Assembly (NCBI GenBank): GCA_014874425.1
Contig: JACWAG010000162.1
Span: 1-11,007 of the forward strand
DNA: 11,007 nucleotides
Source of the DNA: Syntrophaceae bacterium
GTDB taxonomy: Bacteria > Desulfobacterota > Desulfomonilia > Desulfomonilales > Desulfomonilaceae
Direction of reading: 5' to 3'
Under the pieces are notes generated by a model. It made no database searches and was not told the DNA's origin. It was given only the letters and a program-made list of their open reading frames with translations. This document shows, piece by piece, positions 1 through 7,217 of the stretch; positions within the stretch are counted from its first letter, which is position 1; every line of letters starts with the position of its first letter. A program made the translations under genes and the position numbers.

Positions 1-45
1 CACAGCTCGACGCAATATTCTGACGGGTGACATTGGGACTTGCAT
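1..45 (-). CDS. Start of a gene leaving the left edge; possibly an acyl-CoA synthetase (partial)
   Basis: An ATG at 45 (minus strand) opens a frame without stops to the window edge, giving 15 residues that begin MQVPMSPVRILRRAV. A purine-rich AGAAAGGA at 53-60 sits 7 bases upstream of this ATG, a good ribosome-binding distance; the in-frame-shifted ATG at 52 touches the same site and is less likely. The gene lies 69 bases downstream of the DUF362 gene on the same strand, so the two may be cotranscribed. The pattern V-P-(M/L)-(S/T)-P-(V/L)-R-x-L-x-R-A resembles the N-termini of many AMP-forming acyl-CoA synthetases, but 15 residues cannot prove the family. That assignment is inference. Confidence 0.45.
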   Translation of the reverse strand, partial: MQVPMSPVRILRRAV

Positions 46-114
46 GTTTCATTCCTTTCTATTGCGTAACCAAGTAGCCTGTGGTGAAATATTGTCGGGT
101 TAACATCAAAACGA

Positions 115-1182
115 CTATTTCAGGGACATCGCTTGTTCAGGGCAAATTTCCTGGCAGCAGAAACAAGTTATGCACTTCTCCTGATCGACTTCGGGGACTT
201 GATCTCCCATGGACAAAGCCGAGACGGGGCATTGTTCGACGCAGGTTCCACATCCTGTGCATAGATCAGGGTCAGCTTGCGGTCGGAGCATCGTCCGGCT
301 TCGCATGATGTTTTGTATGTTTTCGTTGTTGAAGAGCGCTTCACCACCGAGTGGGGGCAGTTTGAAATTTTCAATCCGCTTCAGTTGCCCTATCACTTCA
401 ATTTTCTCCAAGTCATAGCTCCCCAATCCGAGTTCCTGGGCCTTTTGAAGAAATCGAAGCTTTGCAGGATCACAGCCCATCATCGTAGCGATTACAGCGT
501 CCAGAGCGACAGCGTTGTCCGACGCAATCACGAGGCCAATATTTCTAAGGTCAGTGCCGGCAGGTCCGTTACCTTCCATACCTATTACACCGTCAACAAT
601 GAAGAGGTCCGGAGGTCGTAAACTAAAAACTTGAGTAACAACTTCATGAAATCTATGCGGGTTCCCTGCGGCTCTGTGGAGGGCGGCTTTCTGGGCGCCT
701 GGTAGGATGCCGTAACTGTTCTTGATTGCTCCTGTCATCACTGTCAGACCATGAGTTTTGAATTTGGGCAGGCTAATTACTATATCCGCTTCCATCACGG
801 CGCGGGAAACGCTTACCGAGGGCATGAAATCCGGATTGAAATCCAATTTTATGGAATCGTTCCCGATGTTGCGGTAGTAGCCTTTGGCGGCTTCTGTCAG
901 ACCTGTTTTTTCGAAACTCTCCTCGTTGGCTCCATAGCTGAACAGGCCAGGATTATCCCCCACAACAATTGACGCTGGTTCCATAGACTCTACTTTGTTC
1001 ACAACCGCCCGGACCATGGCCGGATTTGTAGCGATCGCTTCTTTCGCCTCCGAGGAACGGAGAACATTAGGTTTTAAAAGGACCTTTTTCCCGGACAAAC
1101 TTTGAGGAAATATCTCAAAGGCCTTTTCAACGGCCAGATGTATATTTTCATAATTAGCCGGCTCAATCATAACTTTAAACAT
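115..1182 (-). CDS. DUF362 domain protein with C-terminal 2x[4Fe-4S] ferredoxin domain
   Basis: This 355-residue cytoplasmic protein has two parts. Residues 1 to about 290 are a DUF362 domain: LKPN at 36-39, VVGDNPG at 73-79, the conserved stretch DIVISLPKFKTH at 133-144 followed by GAIKNSYG at 151-158, and D197-G-x-x-G-M-E-G-N-G-P at 197-207. Residues 305-355 form a bacterial-type ferredoxin with two four-cysteine sets, C308/311/314/318 (CTGCGTCVEQCP) and C337/340/343/347, plus an extra cysteine at 342. No signal peptide or membrane segment is seen. DUF362-ferredoxin proteins are common in anaerobes, and their reaction is mostly unknown; the clusters imply electron transfer. The start is supported by GTGAGG at 1190-1195, 7 bases upstream of the ATG. 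The gene is divergent from gnd. Family assignment is firm; substrate is unknown. Confidence 0.93.
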   Translation of the reverse strand: MFKVMIEPANYENIHLAVEKAFEIFPQSLSGKKVLLKPNVLRSSEAKEAIATNPAMVRAVVNKVESMEPASIVVGDNPGLFSYGANEESFEKTGLTEAAKGYYRNIGNDSIKLDFNPDFMPSVSVSRAVMEADIVISLPKFKTHGLTVMTGAIKNSYGILPGAQKAALHRAAGNPHRFHEVVTQVFSLRPPDLFIVDGVIGMEGNGPAGTDLRNIGLVIASDNAVALDAVIATMMGCDPAKLRFLQKAQELGLGSYDLEKIEVIGQLKRIENFKLPPLGGEALFNNENIQNIMRSRTMLRPQADPDLCTGCGTCVEQCPVSALSMGDQVPEVDQEKCITCFCCQEICPEQAMSLK

Positions 1183-1189
1183 TTTAAAA

Positions 1190-1195
1190 CCTCAC
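1190..1195 (-). promoter_or_regulatory. Ribosome-binding site of the DUF362 gene
   Basis: Minus-strand GTGAGG lies 7 bases before the ATG at 1182. It supports that start codon. Confidence 0.65.
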
Positions 1196-1244
1196 TTGTG
1201 AAACCAATGTGACCAAATTGCCACAATATGTTATATTTTTACAA

Positions 1245-1273
1245 ACATTAATAGGTATATGGACCTTCGTCAA
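1245..1273 (-). promoter_or_regulatory. Weak candidate promoter for the DUF362 gene
   Basis: On the minus strand a good -35-like TTGACG (1268-1273) is followed after 17 bases by TAATGT (1245-1250), a poor -10. It lies about 63 bases upstream of the start codon. The -35 matches 5 of 6 consensus bases but the -10 only 3 of 6, so this is a suggestion only. Confidence 0.22.
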
Positions 1274-1433
1274 GGGTGGGTCAGTTTTATTAAATTCGTA
1301 TCATACTTCAAAAGTTAAGAATGAGTTGCCGGGTATCGAACTGAAAAATGCTGTTGGCGATGTCACGGTCTGTTAGACGCTCTTTATACAGCGTGTTGGA
1401 GTTGTTTCAAAAGACAAAGATTATTTGTGTAGC

Positions 1434-1440
1434 AAGAAGG
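1434..1440 (+). promoter_or_regulatory. Ribosome-binding site that fixes the gnd start
   Basis: AAGAAGG ends 8 bases before the ATG at 1449. It lies downstream of the alternative in-frame TTG at 1425, so it decides the start in favour of 1449, which also begins the canonical nucleotide-binding strand. Confidence 0.75.
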
Positions 1441-1448
1441 ATTCTACC

Positions 1449-2474
1449 ATGAAACTCGGAATGATCGGCCTTGGAAGAATGGGAGGAAACATGTCTCGTC
1501 GATTGATGAGCGCAGGCCACGAAATGATAGTCTACTCCGCTACAGCGAAAACCAGGGAAGCTTTCGCAAACGAGACAGGAGCGTTTGCCGCTAAGTCTAT
1601 AGAAGAGATGGTGGCGAAACTTGATTCTCCAAGATTGGTCTGGATGATGGTTCCCGCTGCGGTGGTAGATCAAACATTAGAAAACCTCTCCAGTGTTATG
1701 CAGAGGGGAGATGTCATCGTCGATGGCGGTAATTCCTATTATGTTGACGATATCCGACGCGGGAAAGAACTTAAAGAACACGGAATTCATTACGTTGACT
1801 GTGGTACTAGCGGTGGTGTATGGGGATTGGAAAGAGGGTACTGTCTGATGATTGGCGGAGAAGACGATGCGGTGAAACGGCTTGATCCCGTTTTCGCCGC
1901 CTTGGCTCCAGGGGTGGACTCGGCGCCACGTCTTCCCGGACGAAACAAAATCGAAGGAACTGCTGAGTCCGGTTATCTCCATTGTGGATCAAACGGCGCA
2001 GGGCATTTTGTCAAAATGGCGCACAACGGAATTGAGTACGGCATAATGGCCGCGTACGCTGAAGGATTCAACATCCTGCGGCATGCCAATGTGGGCAGGC
2101 GTCAGCAAACCGAGGACGCTGAGACAACCCCCTTGCGTAATCCTGAAGAGTATCAATATGACCTCAACCTTAGGGACATAGCGGAAGTCTGGCGACATGG
2201 GAGTGTGATCTCATCGTGGTTACTGGACCTGACTGCGACAGCTCTGCTGAATGACCCGGACCTATCAGAATTTTCTGGACGGGTATCGGACTCAGGCGAG
2301 GGCCGTTGGACGATAAAGGCTGCTATCGATGAGGCCGTGCCGGTCCCCGTTCTCGCTGCGGCGCTTTACCAGAGGTTCAGCTCACGTGGAGAAGCGGAGT
2401 TTGCTGAAAAATTGATGTCCGCAATGCGCTATGAATTTGGCGGTCATCTCGAGAAGCCGGTAAAGTCATCATGA
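1449..2474 (+). CDS. gnd: 6-phosphogluconate dehydrogenase, decarboxylating (short GndA-like form)
   Basis: The enzyme oxidises and decarboxylates 6-phosphogluconate to ribulose 5-phosphate, giving NAD(P)H and CO2 in the cytoplasm. The 341 residues start with a Rossmann fold (GLGRMG at 7-12). VDGGNS is at 91-96 and the substrate signature DCGTSGGVWGLERG at 117-130. The catalytic block GAGHFVKMAHNGIEYG is at 183-198, with Lys189, Asn193 and Glu196 at the spacing of the known catalytic lysine and glutamate. The C-terminal part has EVWRHGSVISSWLLDL (246-261) and YQRFSSR (307-313). Length fits the short-chain branch of the family, not the roughly 470-residue E. coli type. No acidic residue ends the second beta strand (VYSATAK, 28-34), so NAD versus NADP preference cannot be read confidently. 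The next gene, pgl, starts 60 bases downstream and supplies its substrate; cotranscription is likely. Confidence 0.95.
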   Translation: MKLGMIGLGRMGGNMSRRLMSAGHEMIVYSATAKTREAFANETGAFAAKSIEEMVAKLDSPRLVWMMVPAAVVDQTLENLSSVMQRGDVIVDGGNSYYVDDIRRGKELKEHGIHYVDCGTSGGVWGLERGYCLMIGGEDDAVKRLDPVFAALAPGVDSAPRLPGRNKIEGTAESGYLHCGSNGAGHFVKMAHNGIEYGIMAAYAEGFNILRHANVGRRQQTEDAETTPLRNPEEYQYDLNLRDIAEVWRHGSVISSWLLDLTATALLNDPDLSEFSGRVSDSGEGRWTIKAAIDEAVPVPVLAAALYQRFSSRGEAEFAEKLMSAMRYEFGGHLEKPVKSS

Positions 2475-2516
2475 GTAATTGTTGACGCTATAATGGGCGT
2501 GTATAGTCCGTTAGCA

Positions 2517-2525
2517 AGAAAGGGA
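2517..2525 (+). promoter_or_regulatory. Ribosome-binding site supporting a GTG start for pgl
   Basis: AGAAAGGGA ends 9 bases before the GTG at 2535. No ATG in this frame lies at a better distance, so the GTG start is preferred. Confidence 0.65.
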
Positions 2526-2534
2526 TAATTTTCG

Positions 2535-3227
2535 GTGTTATTTAAGGTTTTCCCAGATGAAGATTCGGTTGCCATGGGGGCCGCCTCGATTATAGCAAGG
2601 GAAGCCAGAGTGGCTGTCGAAGAGCGTGGGCGTTTCATACTGGCTGTCAGTGGTGGTCACACGCCATGGAAGATGCTGCGCGCCTTGGCAGGACAAGATG
2701 TCCCCTGGGAATATACGCACGTAATCCAGGTGGATGAGCGAGTGGCTCCGGAGGGAGATCCAGACCGAAACCTTACTTTGTTAAAAAAAAGTCTGCTTGA
2801 GAATTCCCCAATAGCCGAGGAGAATATTCATCCAATGCCAGTGGCTGGAGAGGACCTTTCCGCAGGAACCCAGCGATACGCTTTAATTCTTCGTGAGATT
2901 GCAGGAGCACCCCCTGTCCTGGATTTGGTTCACTTGGGCCTCGGGCCGGATGGCCACACCGCCTCACTTATTCCTGGAGATCCAGCGCTAAAAATATCTG
3001 ATGCGGACGTGGCCCTGACAGATACCTACAAGGGGAGGCGCCGGATGACGCTGACTTATCCCATCCTTAACCGTTCCCGGAAAATCCTTTGGCTTGTGAC
3101 AGGAAGCGACAAGGCCGCTATCCTTGTGAAACTCCAAGATGGCGACACTTCGCTTCCCGCCGGCAAAGTCAGGACCGACCGAGCTATCGTGCTTGCCGAT
3201 GAATCGGCCGCTAAACAGTTGCGATGA
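2535..3227 (+). CDS. pgl: 6-phosphogluconolactonase
   Basis: The enzyme hydrolyses 6-phosphoglucono-delta-lactone to 6-phosphogluconate, the step just before Gnd in the oxidative pentose phosphate pathway. The 230-residue cytoplasmic protein belongs to the DevB/SOL branch related to glucosamine-6-phosphate isomerase. Visible motifs are the phosphate loop SGGHTP (39-44), VDER (66-69), the family signature LGLGPDGHTASLIPG (134-148) with the expected catalytic His141, and the late block RMTLTYPILNRSR (170-182) followed by GSDK (190-193). Length is typical. The start is a GTG preceded by a good Shine-Dalgarno site. It follows gnd by 60 bases on the same strand. Glucose-6-phosphate dehydrogenase, often the third member of such a cluster, is absent from the window: the next gene downstream is an acyltransferase. 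Confidence 0.95.
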   Translation: MLFKVFPDEDSVAMGAASIIAREARVAVEERGRFILAVSGGHTPWKMLRALAGQDVPWEYTHVIQVDERVAPEGDPDRNLTLLKKSLLENSPIAEENIHPMPVAGEDLSAGTQRYALILREIAGAPPVLDLVHLGLGPDGHTASLIPGDPALKISDADVALTDTYKGRRRMTLTYPILNRSRKILWLVTGSDKAAILVKLQDGDTSLPAGKVRTDRAIVLADESAAKQLR

Positions 3228-3325
3228 CCAAACCAAAGCGCGAAGGTAACTTACATTGTAGGTACTCTCGAACAATTTGCGCATAAAGACCTTCAAAGTT
3301 TTCTTTACTTTAAAAGTCACGAGCG

Positions 3326-4882
3326 ATGCTTTTCAACTCCTATATATTCATCTTTGCTTATTTTCCTGTCGTATTAGTGATTTTCTACCTCATCGGTAGG
3401 CGCAGTCATCGGCTAGCCGCTGGTTGGCTTGGTATAGCTTCACTGTTTTTCTACGGCTGGTGGGATGTCCGCTTTGTCCCATTACTCGTTGCGTCTGTCC
3501 TTGCGAACTATGTGTTCGGTATCCTGCTGTCAGAGAATTACTCTCAACACAACAGAAAGATCTTTCTGATAATAGCGATTGCTTCCAATCTGGGTCTCCT
3601 GGCCATTATGAAATATGCAGACTTCTTCATTGCAACGGCTAATAATGTTCTTCTTCCTTTAAACGTCGGTCCAGTCCCCATATTGGACATTGTATTACCA
3701 CTCGGGATCTCATTTTTTACCTTTACCCAAATCGCTTTCCTGGTAGATACGTACCGAGGCCACATAAACGAGAGAAATTTCGTCCATTACTTGTTGTTTG
3801 TATCTTATTTCCCTCATCTGATCGCGGGGCCGGTGATACACCATAAACAGATGATGCCACAGTTCTCGCAGGATTCTACTTATAGTGTCTCTTACAACAA
3901 CATTGCTATGGGGGTGACGTTCTTCAGCATAGGTTTATTCAAGAAAGTTTTCTTGGCTGACGGGATTGCCATCTACGCGAATGGTCTTTTCAATGCAGTA
4001 GCTGGAGGGGGTAATCCGACGTTTTTCGAAGCGTGGGCAGGCGCCCTGGCATACGCTCTCCAGCTTTATTTCGACTTCTCCGGGTACTGCGACATGGCTA
4101 TAGGAATATCGCTGTTTCTTAACATCAAACTGCCTATCAATTTCGATTCACCCTACAAATCTTCTGACATAATCGAATTCTGGCGTCGTTGGCACATGAC
4201 TCTCTCCGCTTTCTTGCGTGATTATCTTTATATTCCGTTGGGTGGCAATCGAAATGGTAAACTGATGCGATATCGGAATATCATGCTCACCATGTTGCTC
4301 GGAGGGCTATGGCACGGGGCTGGCTGGACATTCGTGCTTTGGGGTGGTCTTCATGGCGCTTATTTGGTTATCAACAATGAATGGAAAAAGATCACAGGCG
4401 GTGGACTCAATACATTCTTGCCCAACCATGTCGCCAAACTCGTCGGGTGCGCCATAACGTTTACGGCCGTTGTTGTCGCGTGGGTACCTTTCCGCTCAGA
4501 AAGTTTTTCAACATCAATGAAATTCTATTCAGGGATGCTCTGCCTAAACGGAATAAGCTTTCCAGTTTCGTGGTCGCCTCTGTTAAAAGGATTGGCGCCA
4601 TCGAAGTGGATTACTTTTTCGGGTCTTTTGCCTTTGATCCACTCGAATTCCTATGAACTATGCCTTTGGCTTTTGGCTGGATTGATCATAGTATTTGCGC
4701 TCCCCAACGCTCAACAAATAGCTGGAGGGTTAGATTTTCACACTGGTAGCGAATCCCCCATACCACTCGAGAGATCAATAACATGGAGGAGGGCGGGGAT
4801 GGCGTTTCTTACCGGAGGACTTCTTTACATTTCATTTATCAGTCTGGGAAGGCCATCACCTTTCCTTTATTTTCAGTTTTGA
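3326..4882 (+). CDS. MBOAT family O-acyltransferase (AlgI-like)
   Basis: This 518-residue polytopic inner-membrane protein belongs to the membrane-bound O-acyltransferase family that passes acyl groups, often acetyl, across the membrane to an exported glycan. Visible landmarks are LFFYGWWD (40-47), LPLGISFFTFTQ (124-135), AGP (167-169), LYFDFSGYCDMAIG (247-260), FWRRWHMTLSAFLRDYLYIPLGG (285-307) and GGLWHGAGWTFVLWGGLHG (326-344). The last contains His330, the expected active-site histidine, and His343. It ends in YFQF, as many AlgI relatives do. The start ATG lacks a clear Shine-Dalgarno site. The next gene begins 2 bases after this stop and is an SGNH-like protein, the standard partner in AlgI/AlgJ-type and DltB/DltD-type systems. 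No glycosyltransferase or polymer synthase is in view, so the glycan cannot be named. Confidence 0.93.
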   Translation: MLFNSYIFIFAYFPVVLVIFYLIGRRSHRLAAGWLGIASLFFYGWWDVRFVPLLVASVLANYVFGILLSENYSQHNRKIFLIIAIASNLGLLAIMKYADFFIATANNVLLPLNVGPVPILDIVLPLGISFFTFTQIAFLVDTYRGHINERNFVHYLLFVSYFPHLIAGPVIHHKQMMPQFSQDSTYSVSYNNIAMGVTFFSIGLFKKVFLADGIAIYANGLFNAVAGGGNPTFFEAWAGALAYALQLYFDFSGYCDMAIGISLFLNIKLPINFDSPYKSSDIIEFWRRWHMTLSAFLRDYLYIPLGGNRNGKLMRYRNIMLTMLLGGLWHGAGWTFVLWGGLHGAYLVINNEWKKITGGGLNTFLPNHVAKLVGCAITFTAVVVAWVPFRSESFSTSMKFYSGMLCLNGISFPVSWSPLLKGLAPSKWITFSGLLPLIHSNSYELCLWLLAGLIIVFALPNAQQIAGGLDFHTGSESPIPLERSITWRRAGMAFLTGGLLYISFISLGRPSPFLYFQF

Positions 4883-4884
4883 GC

Positions 4885-5988
4885 ATGAAATCAATCTCTT
4901 ATCTCCGAATAGTAGCTTTTGTGTTCCTAGCCTTGTGCATATTCGGCGCAGCAATAGCATTTATTGGTGACAGCGCTCACTTGTTCCATTCTGGATATGA
5001 AAAGAAAATCGCTGAATCCCTTAACTCAAACTATTTTGTTGAGGGTGTAACAAATTATGATGAAAGACTGGTGCAAAAGTTCCGTTTGAACAGTTTACCG
5101 ATTGGGACGGAACTAAACACAATCATTCTGGGATCATCCAGGACTATGCAAATTTCAGAGAATTTGTTCAGAAAAAGAACTATTAATCTTTCCGTGTCCG
5201 GCGCAGGTATCGAAGATTGCATAGCGTTGTATCATCTGGCAAAAAAATTCAACCCGAAAAGGGTAGTTATCGGGGTTGACCCATGGGTTTTCAACGCCAA
5301 GAACGGTTTGGTTGGGTGGAAAACACTTTCCGATGAATTCCTGGCTGAATCGAGAAGTCTCGGATTGTCTAGCAAGCCCGTCATAAAGTTCAATGAAGAT
5401 GTTTGGTTACAACTCATCAATATTAAATATATCAAATCAAGTTTGCAGACCAATATCAAGGAAAGGTTTTTTGCTATACTGAATGGTTTTGATCGTCAAG
5501 ATTTGGTAATGACTACGGCAGAGAATCCATGCCCGGACAAAGATGGCCTTCGACCCGATGGCACGAGAATATACAACTCAAGTTTTTCCCTCCTGTCGCC
5601 AGATCAGGTTGAAGCCTCGGCTATTCAGTATGCCACTCCACCCATTAACTTATTGTCAGGATTTGACAGGATCGATCAAAATTATTGGGGTCTTTTCAAA
5701 CAATTTATTTTAGAAATGGCGAACAATTCAGAAGTCCTGATCGTTCTGCCTCCTTTTCACCCCGCCACTTACAAGGGAATCATGGGCCAAGTAGGTATTG
5801 TCCATGATGTCGAGCTAAACCTTAGAAAGTTTGCGGCCGATAATGGTTTTCAATTGATAGGTTCATATGATCCTGAAAAAGTTGGCTGTAACAAATTTGG
5901 TTTCTGGGATGGCCTACACCCTAAGACGTTATGTATTTCCAAAATGTTCGGCACGTCAAACAGGAACGTTACGGTACTTAAACATTAG
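4885..5988 (+). CDS. Membrane-anchored SGNH-like protein, partner of the MBOAT acyltransferase
   Basis: The 367-residue protein has one N-terminal membrane segment (about 6-27, YLRIVAFVFLALCIFGAAIAFI), so its bulk probably faces the periplasm. Residues 80-86 (IILGSSR) resemble SGNH block I, with Ser84 or Ser85 as nucleophile, and W-D-G-L-H-P (341-346) gives the Asp342-x-x-His345 pair of the last block. NLSVSGAGIED (101-111) and GVDPWVFN (130-137) are typical of the DltD/AlgX/DUF1574-like group beside MBOAT genes. The likely role is the extracytoplasmic acyl-transfer or esterase step on the glycan. An in-frame ATG at 4783 would overlap the MBOAT gene by 100 bases. The ATG at 4885, 2 bases after the MBOAT stop, places the membrane anchor at the N-terminus and implies translational coupling, though its Shine-Dalgarno is weak. 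The gene is visibly more A+T rich than gnd/pgl. Confidence 0.82.
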   Translation: MKSISYLRIVAFVFLALCIFGAAIAFIGDSAHLFHSGYEKKIAESLNSNYFVEGVTNYDERLVQKFRLNSLPIGTELNTIILGSSRTMQISENLFRKRTINLSVSGAGIEDCIALYHLAKKFNPKRVVIGVDPWVFNAKNGLVGWKTLSDEFLAESRSLGLSSKPVIKFNEDVWLQLINIKYIKSSLQTNIKERFFAILNGFDRQDLVMTTAENPCPDKDGLRPDGTRIYNSSFSLLSPDQVEASAIQYATPPINLLSGFDRIDQNYWGLFKQFILEMANNSEVLIVLPPFHPATYKGIMGQVGIVHDVELNLRKFAADNGFQLIGSYDPEKVGCNKFGFWDGLHPKTLCISKMFGTSNRNVTVLKH

Positions 5989-6055
5989 GCTGGCCACATC
6001 GATAGGATGTAGATTTATAATCTGAACACTTTGACAAGCGCACAAAGACCAGCAG

Positions 6056-6098
6056 TTCGGCGAGCCTTTCAGAAAGTGTAGCCAATCTTTCCGCCGAA
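6056..6098 (-). terminator. Weak stem-loop at the 3' end of the outer-membrane protein gene
   Basis: TTCGGCG (6056-6062) and CGCCGAA (6092-6098) are perfect 7-bp inverted arms, with a small nested CTTT/AAAG hairpin at 6066-6076. The arms straddle the minus-strand stop codon at 6069-6071. The loop is long and no T tract follows on either strand, so a terminator role is doubtful. Confidence 0.2.
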
Positions 6099-7133
6099 GA
6101 TCCAATTGCTTCTGTCAAATATGATATCAATCGGCATGTTGAACCCACCAACACTTGCGCCTACGGTTCGTTCCATGCGCAAGGAAGTGAATCGAGCAAA
6201 GCTTCCCATCAGCCAGCAGTCTCTTCGCATGGAGTATTCCGCAAGGGCTTCAAAAAAGTATCCAGTGCTCGAAAGTGTGGTGGCGTAAATGGATGTCGGT
6301 TGATTTGTTAAATCCATACTTTCGTTGTACGTCAGGCTTGCAGGTAGAATAGGGCACCCGTATGCGGCTACTTTGACGCTGCTTCGGCAGTCAGGTTTCC
6401 CTTCCATCAAGACCCCTGCATACGGAATATAGGAATTTGTATTCAACGACCCATAATCAGCGTTGGGCGCTACAAATCCTACCTGATTTTTCGCTTCGTT
6501 GAAATTGGTTATTAATGATGTCCATCTAAAGCCGGCGAGACCGCTAATAAAGGGGGCGAATTGATAAGTGCCGGCAGCGTTGGTCTCCCACCATTGAATA
6601 TCAGGGTTCCATTGTCTGGCTGCTGTCGGGGAGCTATATATCGTATATGATTGTACAGAGGTAGGCTGGAGAGAAAAAAGGTGAGCGCCGGAGACAATAA
6701 AACCTATATTTTGCGAAATTGTAACCGGTAGCGCCAACTCCAACCAGATTCCCTGAAGGTCAAAATCGTTTCTTGTGGATGATATTTGATTGGCAGTGGT
6801 AGAACCATCAAATCGTGTTTGAAATGTCGCCCCGTGACTTCGATACAGATAGCCAATAAATGCTGATGGCTCGGAACTCGTAGTTTTGCATGGTTGAGGG
6901 AAGCACGGAAACTGGCCTTGAGGGTTAGTCACAAATCCGTTGTTTTGATTATTTATCACGACATTTCTATTCATAGGAGCACGCTTGACGACGTGGGGTT
7001 GTGTCGCGATTCTCGGAAAACTCTGGACTGAATCCTGAGTATTCCAGGTTTGTTCTTGAGCCATAGCCCACGGTGTATAGACACCAACGAACATGATGGC
7101 GCATGCTATCCAACGAACCGAAAACATTTTCAT
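6069..7133 (-). CDS. Secreted protein, probable outer-membrane beta-barrel, family not recognised
   Basis: The 354-residue product begins with a clear signal peptide: MKMF, a short basic stretch, a hydrophobic core (about 8-20) and AMA at 23-25, with likely cleavage before Gln26. A low-complexity Asn/Gln/Pro-rich linker follows (about 45-90) with two cysteines at 77 and 82. From about residue 90 to the end there are alternating aromatic and polar strands, such as AFIGYLYRS (91-99), GIWLELALPV (128-137), YFFEALAEYSM (292-302) and the terminal FGGKIGYTF, which ends in Phe like many outer-membrane barrels. The ATG at 7133 is chosen because GAGGA lies 5 bases upstream; ATGs at 7145 and 7178 lack such a site and would put a polar stretch before the signal peptide. 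It is single and convergent with the SGNH gene. Function is unknown; a barrel is inferred from sequence pattern only. Confidence 0.7.
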   Translation of the reverse strand: MKMFSVRWIACAIMFVGVYTPWAMAQEQTWNTQDSVQSFPRIATQPHVVKRAPMNRNVVINNQNNGFVTNPQGQFPCFPQPCKTTSSEPSAFIGYLYRSHGATFQTRFDGSTTANQISSTRNDFDLQGIWLELALPVTISQNIGFIVSGAHLFSLQPTSVQSYTIYSSPTAARQWNPDIQWWETNAAGTYQFAPFISGLAGFRWTSLITNFNEAKNQVGFVAPNADYGSLNTNSYIPYAGVLMEGKPDCRSSVKVAAYGCPILPASLTYNESMDLTNQPTSIYATTLSSTGYFFEALAEYSMRRDCWLMGSFARFTSLRMERTVGASVGGFNMPIDIIFDRSNWIFGGKIGYTF

Positions 7134-7138
7134 GGCAG

Positions 7139-7143
7139 TCCTC
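7139..7143 (-). promoter_or_regulatory. Ribosome-binding site that fixes the start of the outer-membrane protein
   Basis: Minus-strand GAGGA lies 5 bases before the ATG at 7133. It sits inside the longer reading frame that would start at 7178 and argues for the shorter product with an N-terminal signal peptide. Confidence 0.65.
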
Positions 7144-7186
7144 ATTGTTGTTTTATGTGTTATTATAATATCAAACATTATAAATC

Positions 7187-7217
7187 TATATGCTAATTAT
7201 ATAAAGTATAGCATATA
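7187..7217. repeat. Perfect 9-bp inverted repeat in A+T-rich upstream DNA
   Basis: TATATGCTA (7187-7195) and TAGCATATA (7209-7217) are perfect inverted arms separated by 13 bases. They lie 54-84 bases upstream of the outer-membrane protein start. One arm overlaps the best minus-strand -10 candidate and the other would lie just after its start point, which is how an operator is often placed. It could also form a hairpin in the leader. In DNA this A+T rich, chance cannot be excluded. Confidence 0.45.

Larger units (their letters stand above)
1183..1448. other. Divergent intergenic region between the DUF362 gene and gnd
   Basis: This 266-base spacer must hold the promoters of both flanking genes. 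The half next to DUF362 (about 1200-1260) is A+T rich; the half next to gnd is more balanced. A small inverted repeat ACGCT/AGCGT (1376-1380 and 1389-1393, loop 8) lies about 55 bases before the gnd start. I see no convincing plus-strand promoter, no coding frame that looks real and no RNA gene. Confidence 0.5.

Noticed and set aside
1277..1400. Possible gene remnant upstream of gnd
   Set aside because: Short open stretches exist but none shows a start with a ribosome-binding site or a recognisable protein sequence.
1425..1448. Upstream in-frame TTG start for gnd adding eight residues
   Set aside because: The Shine-Dalgarno AAGAAGG lies inside this stretch and serves the ATG at 1449; the added residues precede the canonical first beta strand.
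2480..2512. Internal promoter between gnd and pgl (TTGACG, TATAAT and TATAGT words)
   Set aside because: TTGACG abuts TATAAT and is only 14 bases from TATAGT, so no pair has workable spacing; cotranscription with gnd is simpler.
4783..4884. Upstream in-frame ATG for the SGNH gene
   Set aside because: It would overlap the MBOAT gene by 100 bases and put a polar stretch before the membrane anchor; the ATG at 4885 follows the MBOAT stop by 2 bases.
6011..6023. AGATT-TAT-AATCT palindrome between the convergent SGNH and outer-membrane genes
   Set aside because: The stem is only five A/T-dominated pairs with no T tract; it is expected by chance and is not a credible terminator.
7134..7178. ATGs at 7145 and 7178 as starts of the outer-membrane protein
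   Set aside because: Neither has a ribosome-binding site, and they place charged and polar residues ahead of the signal peptide; GAGGA precedes 7133.
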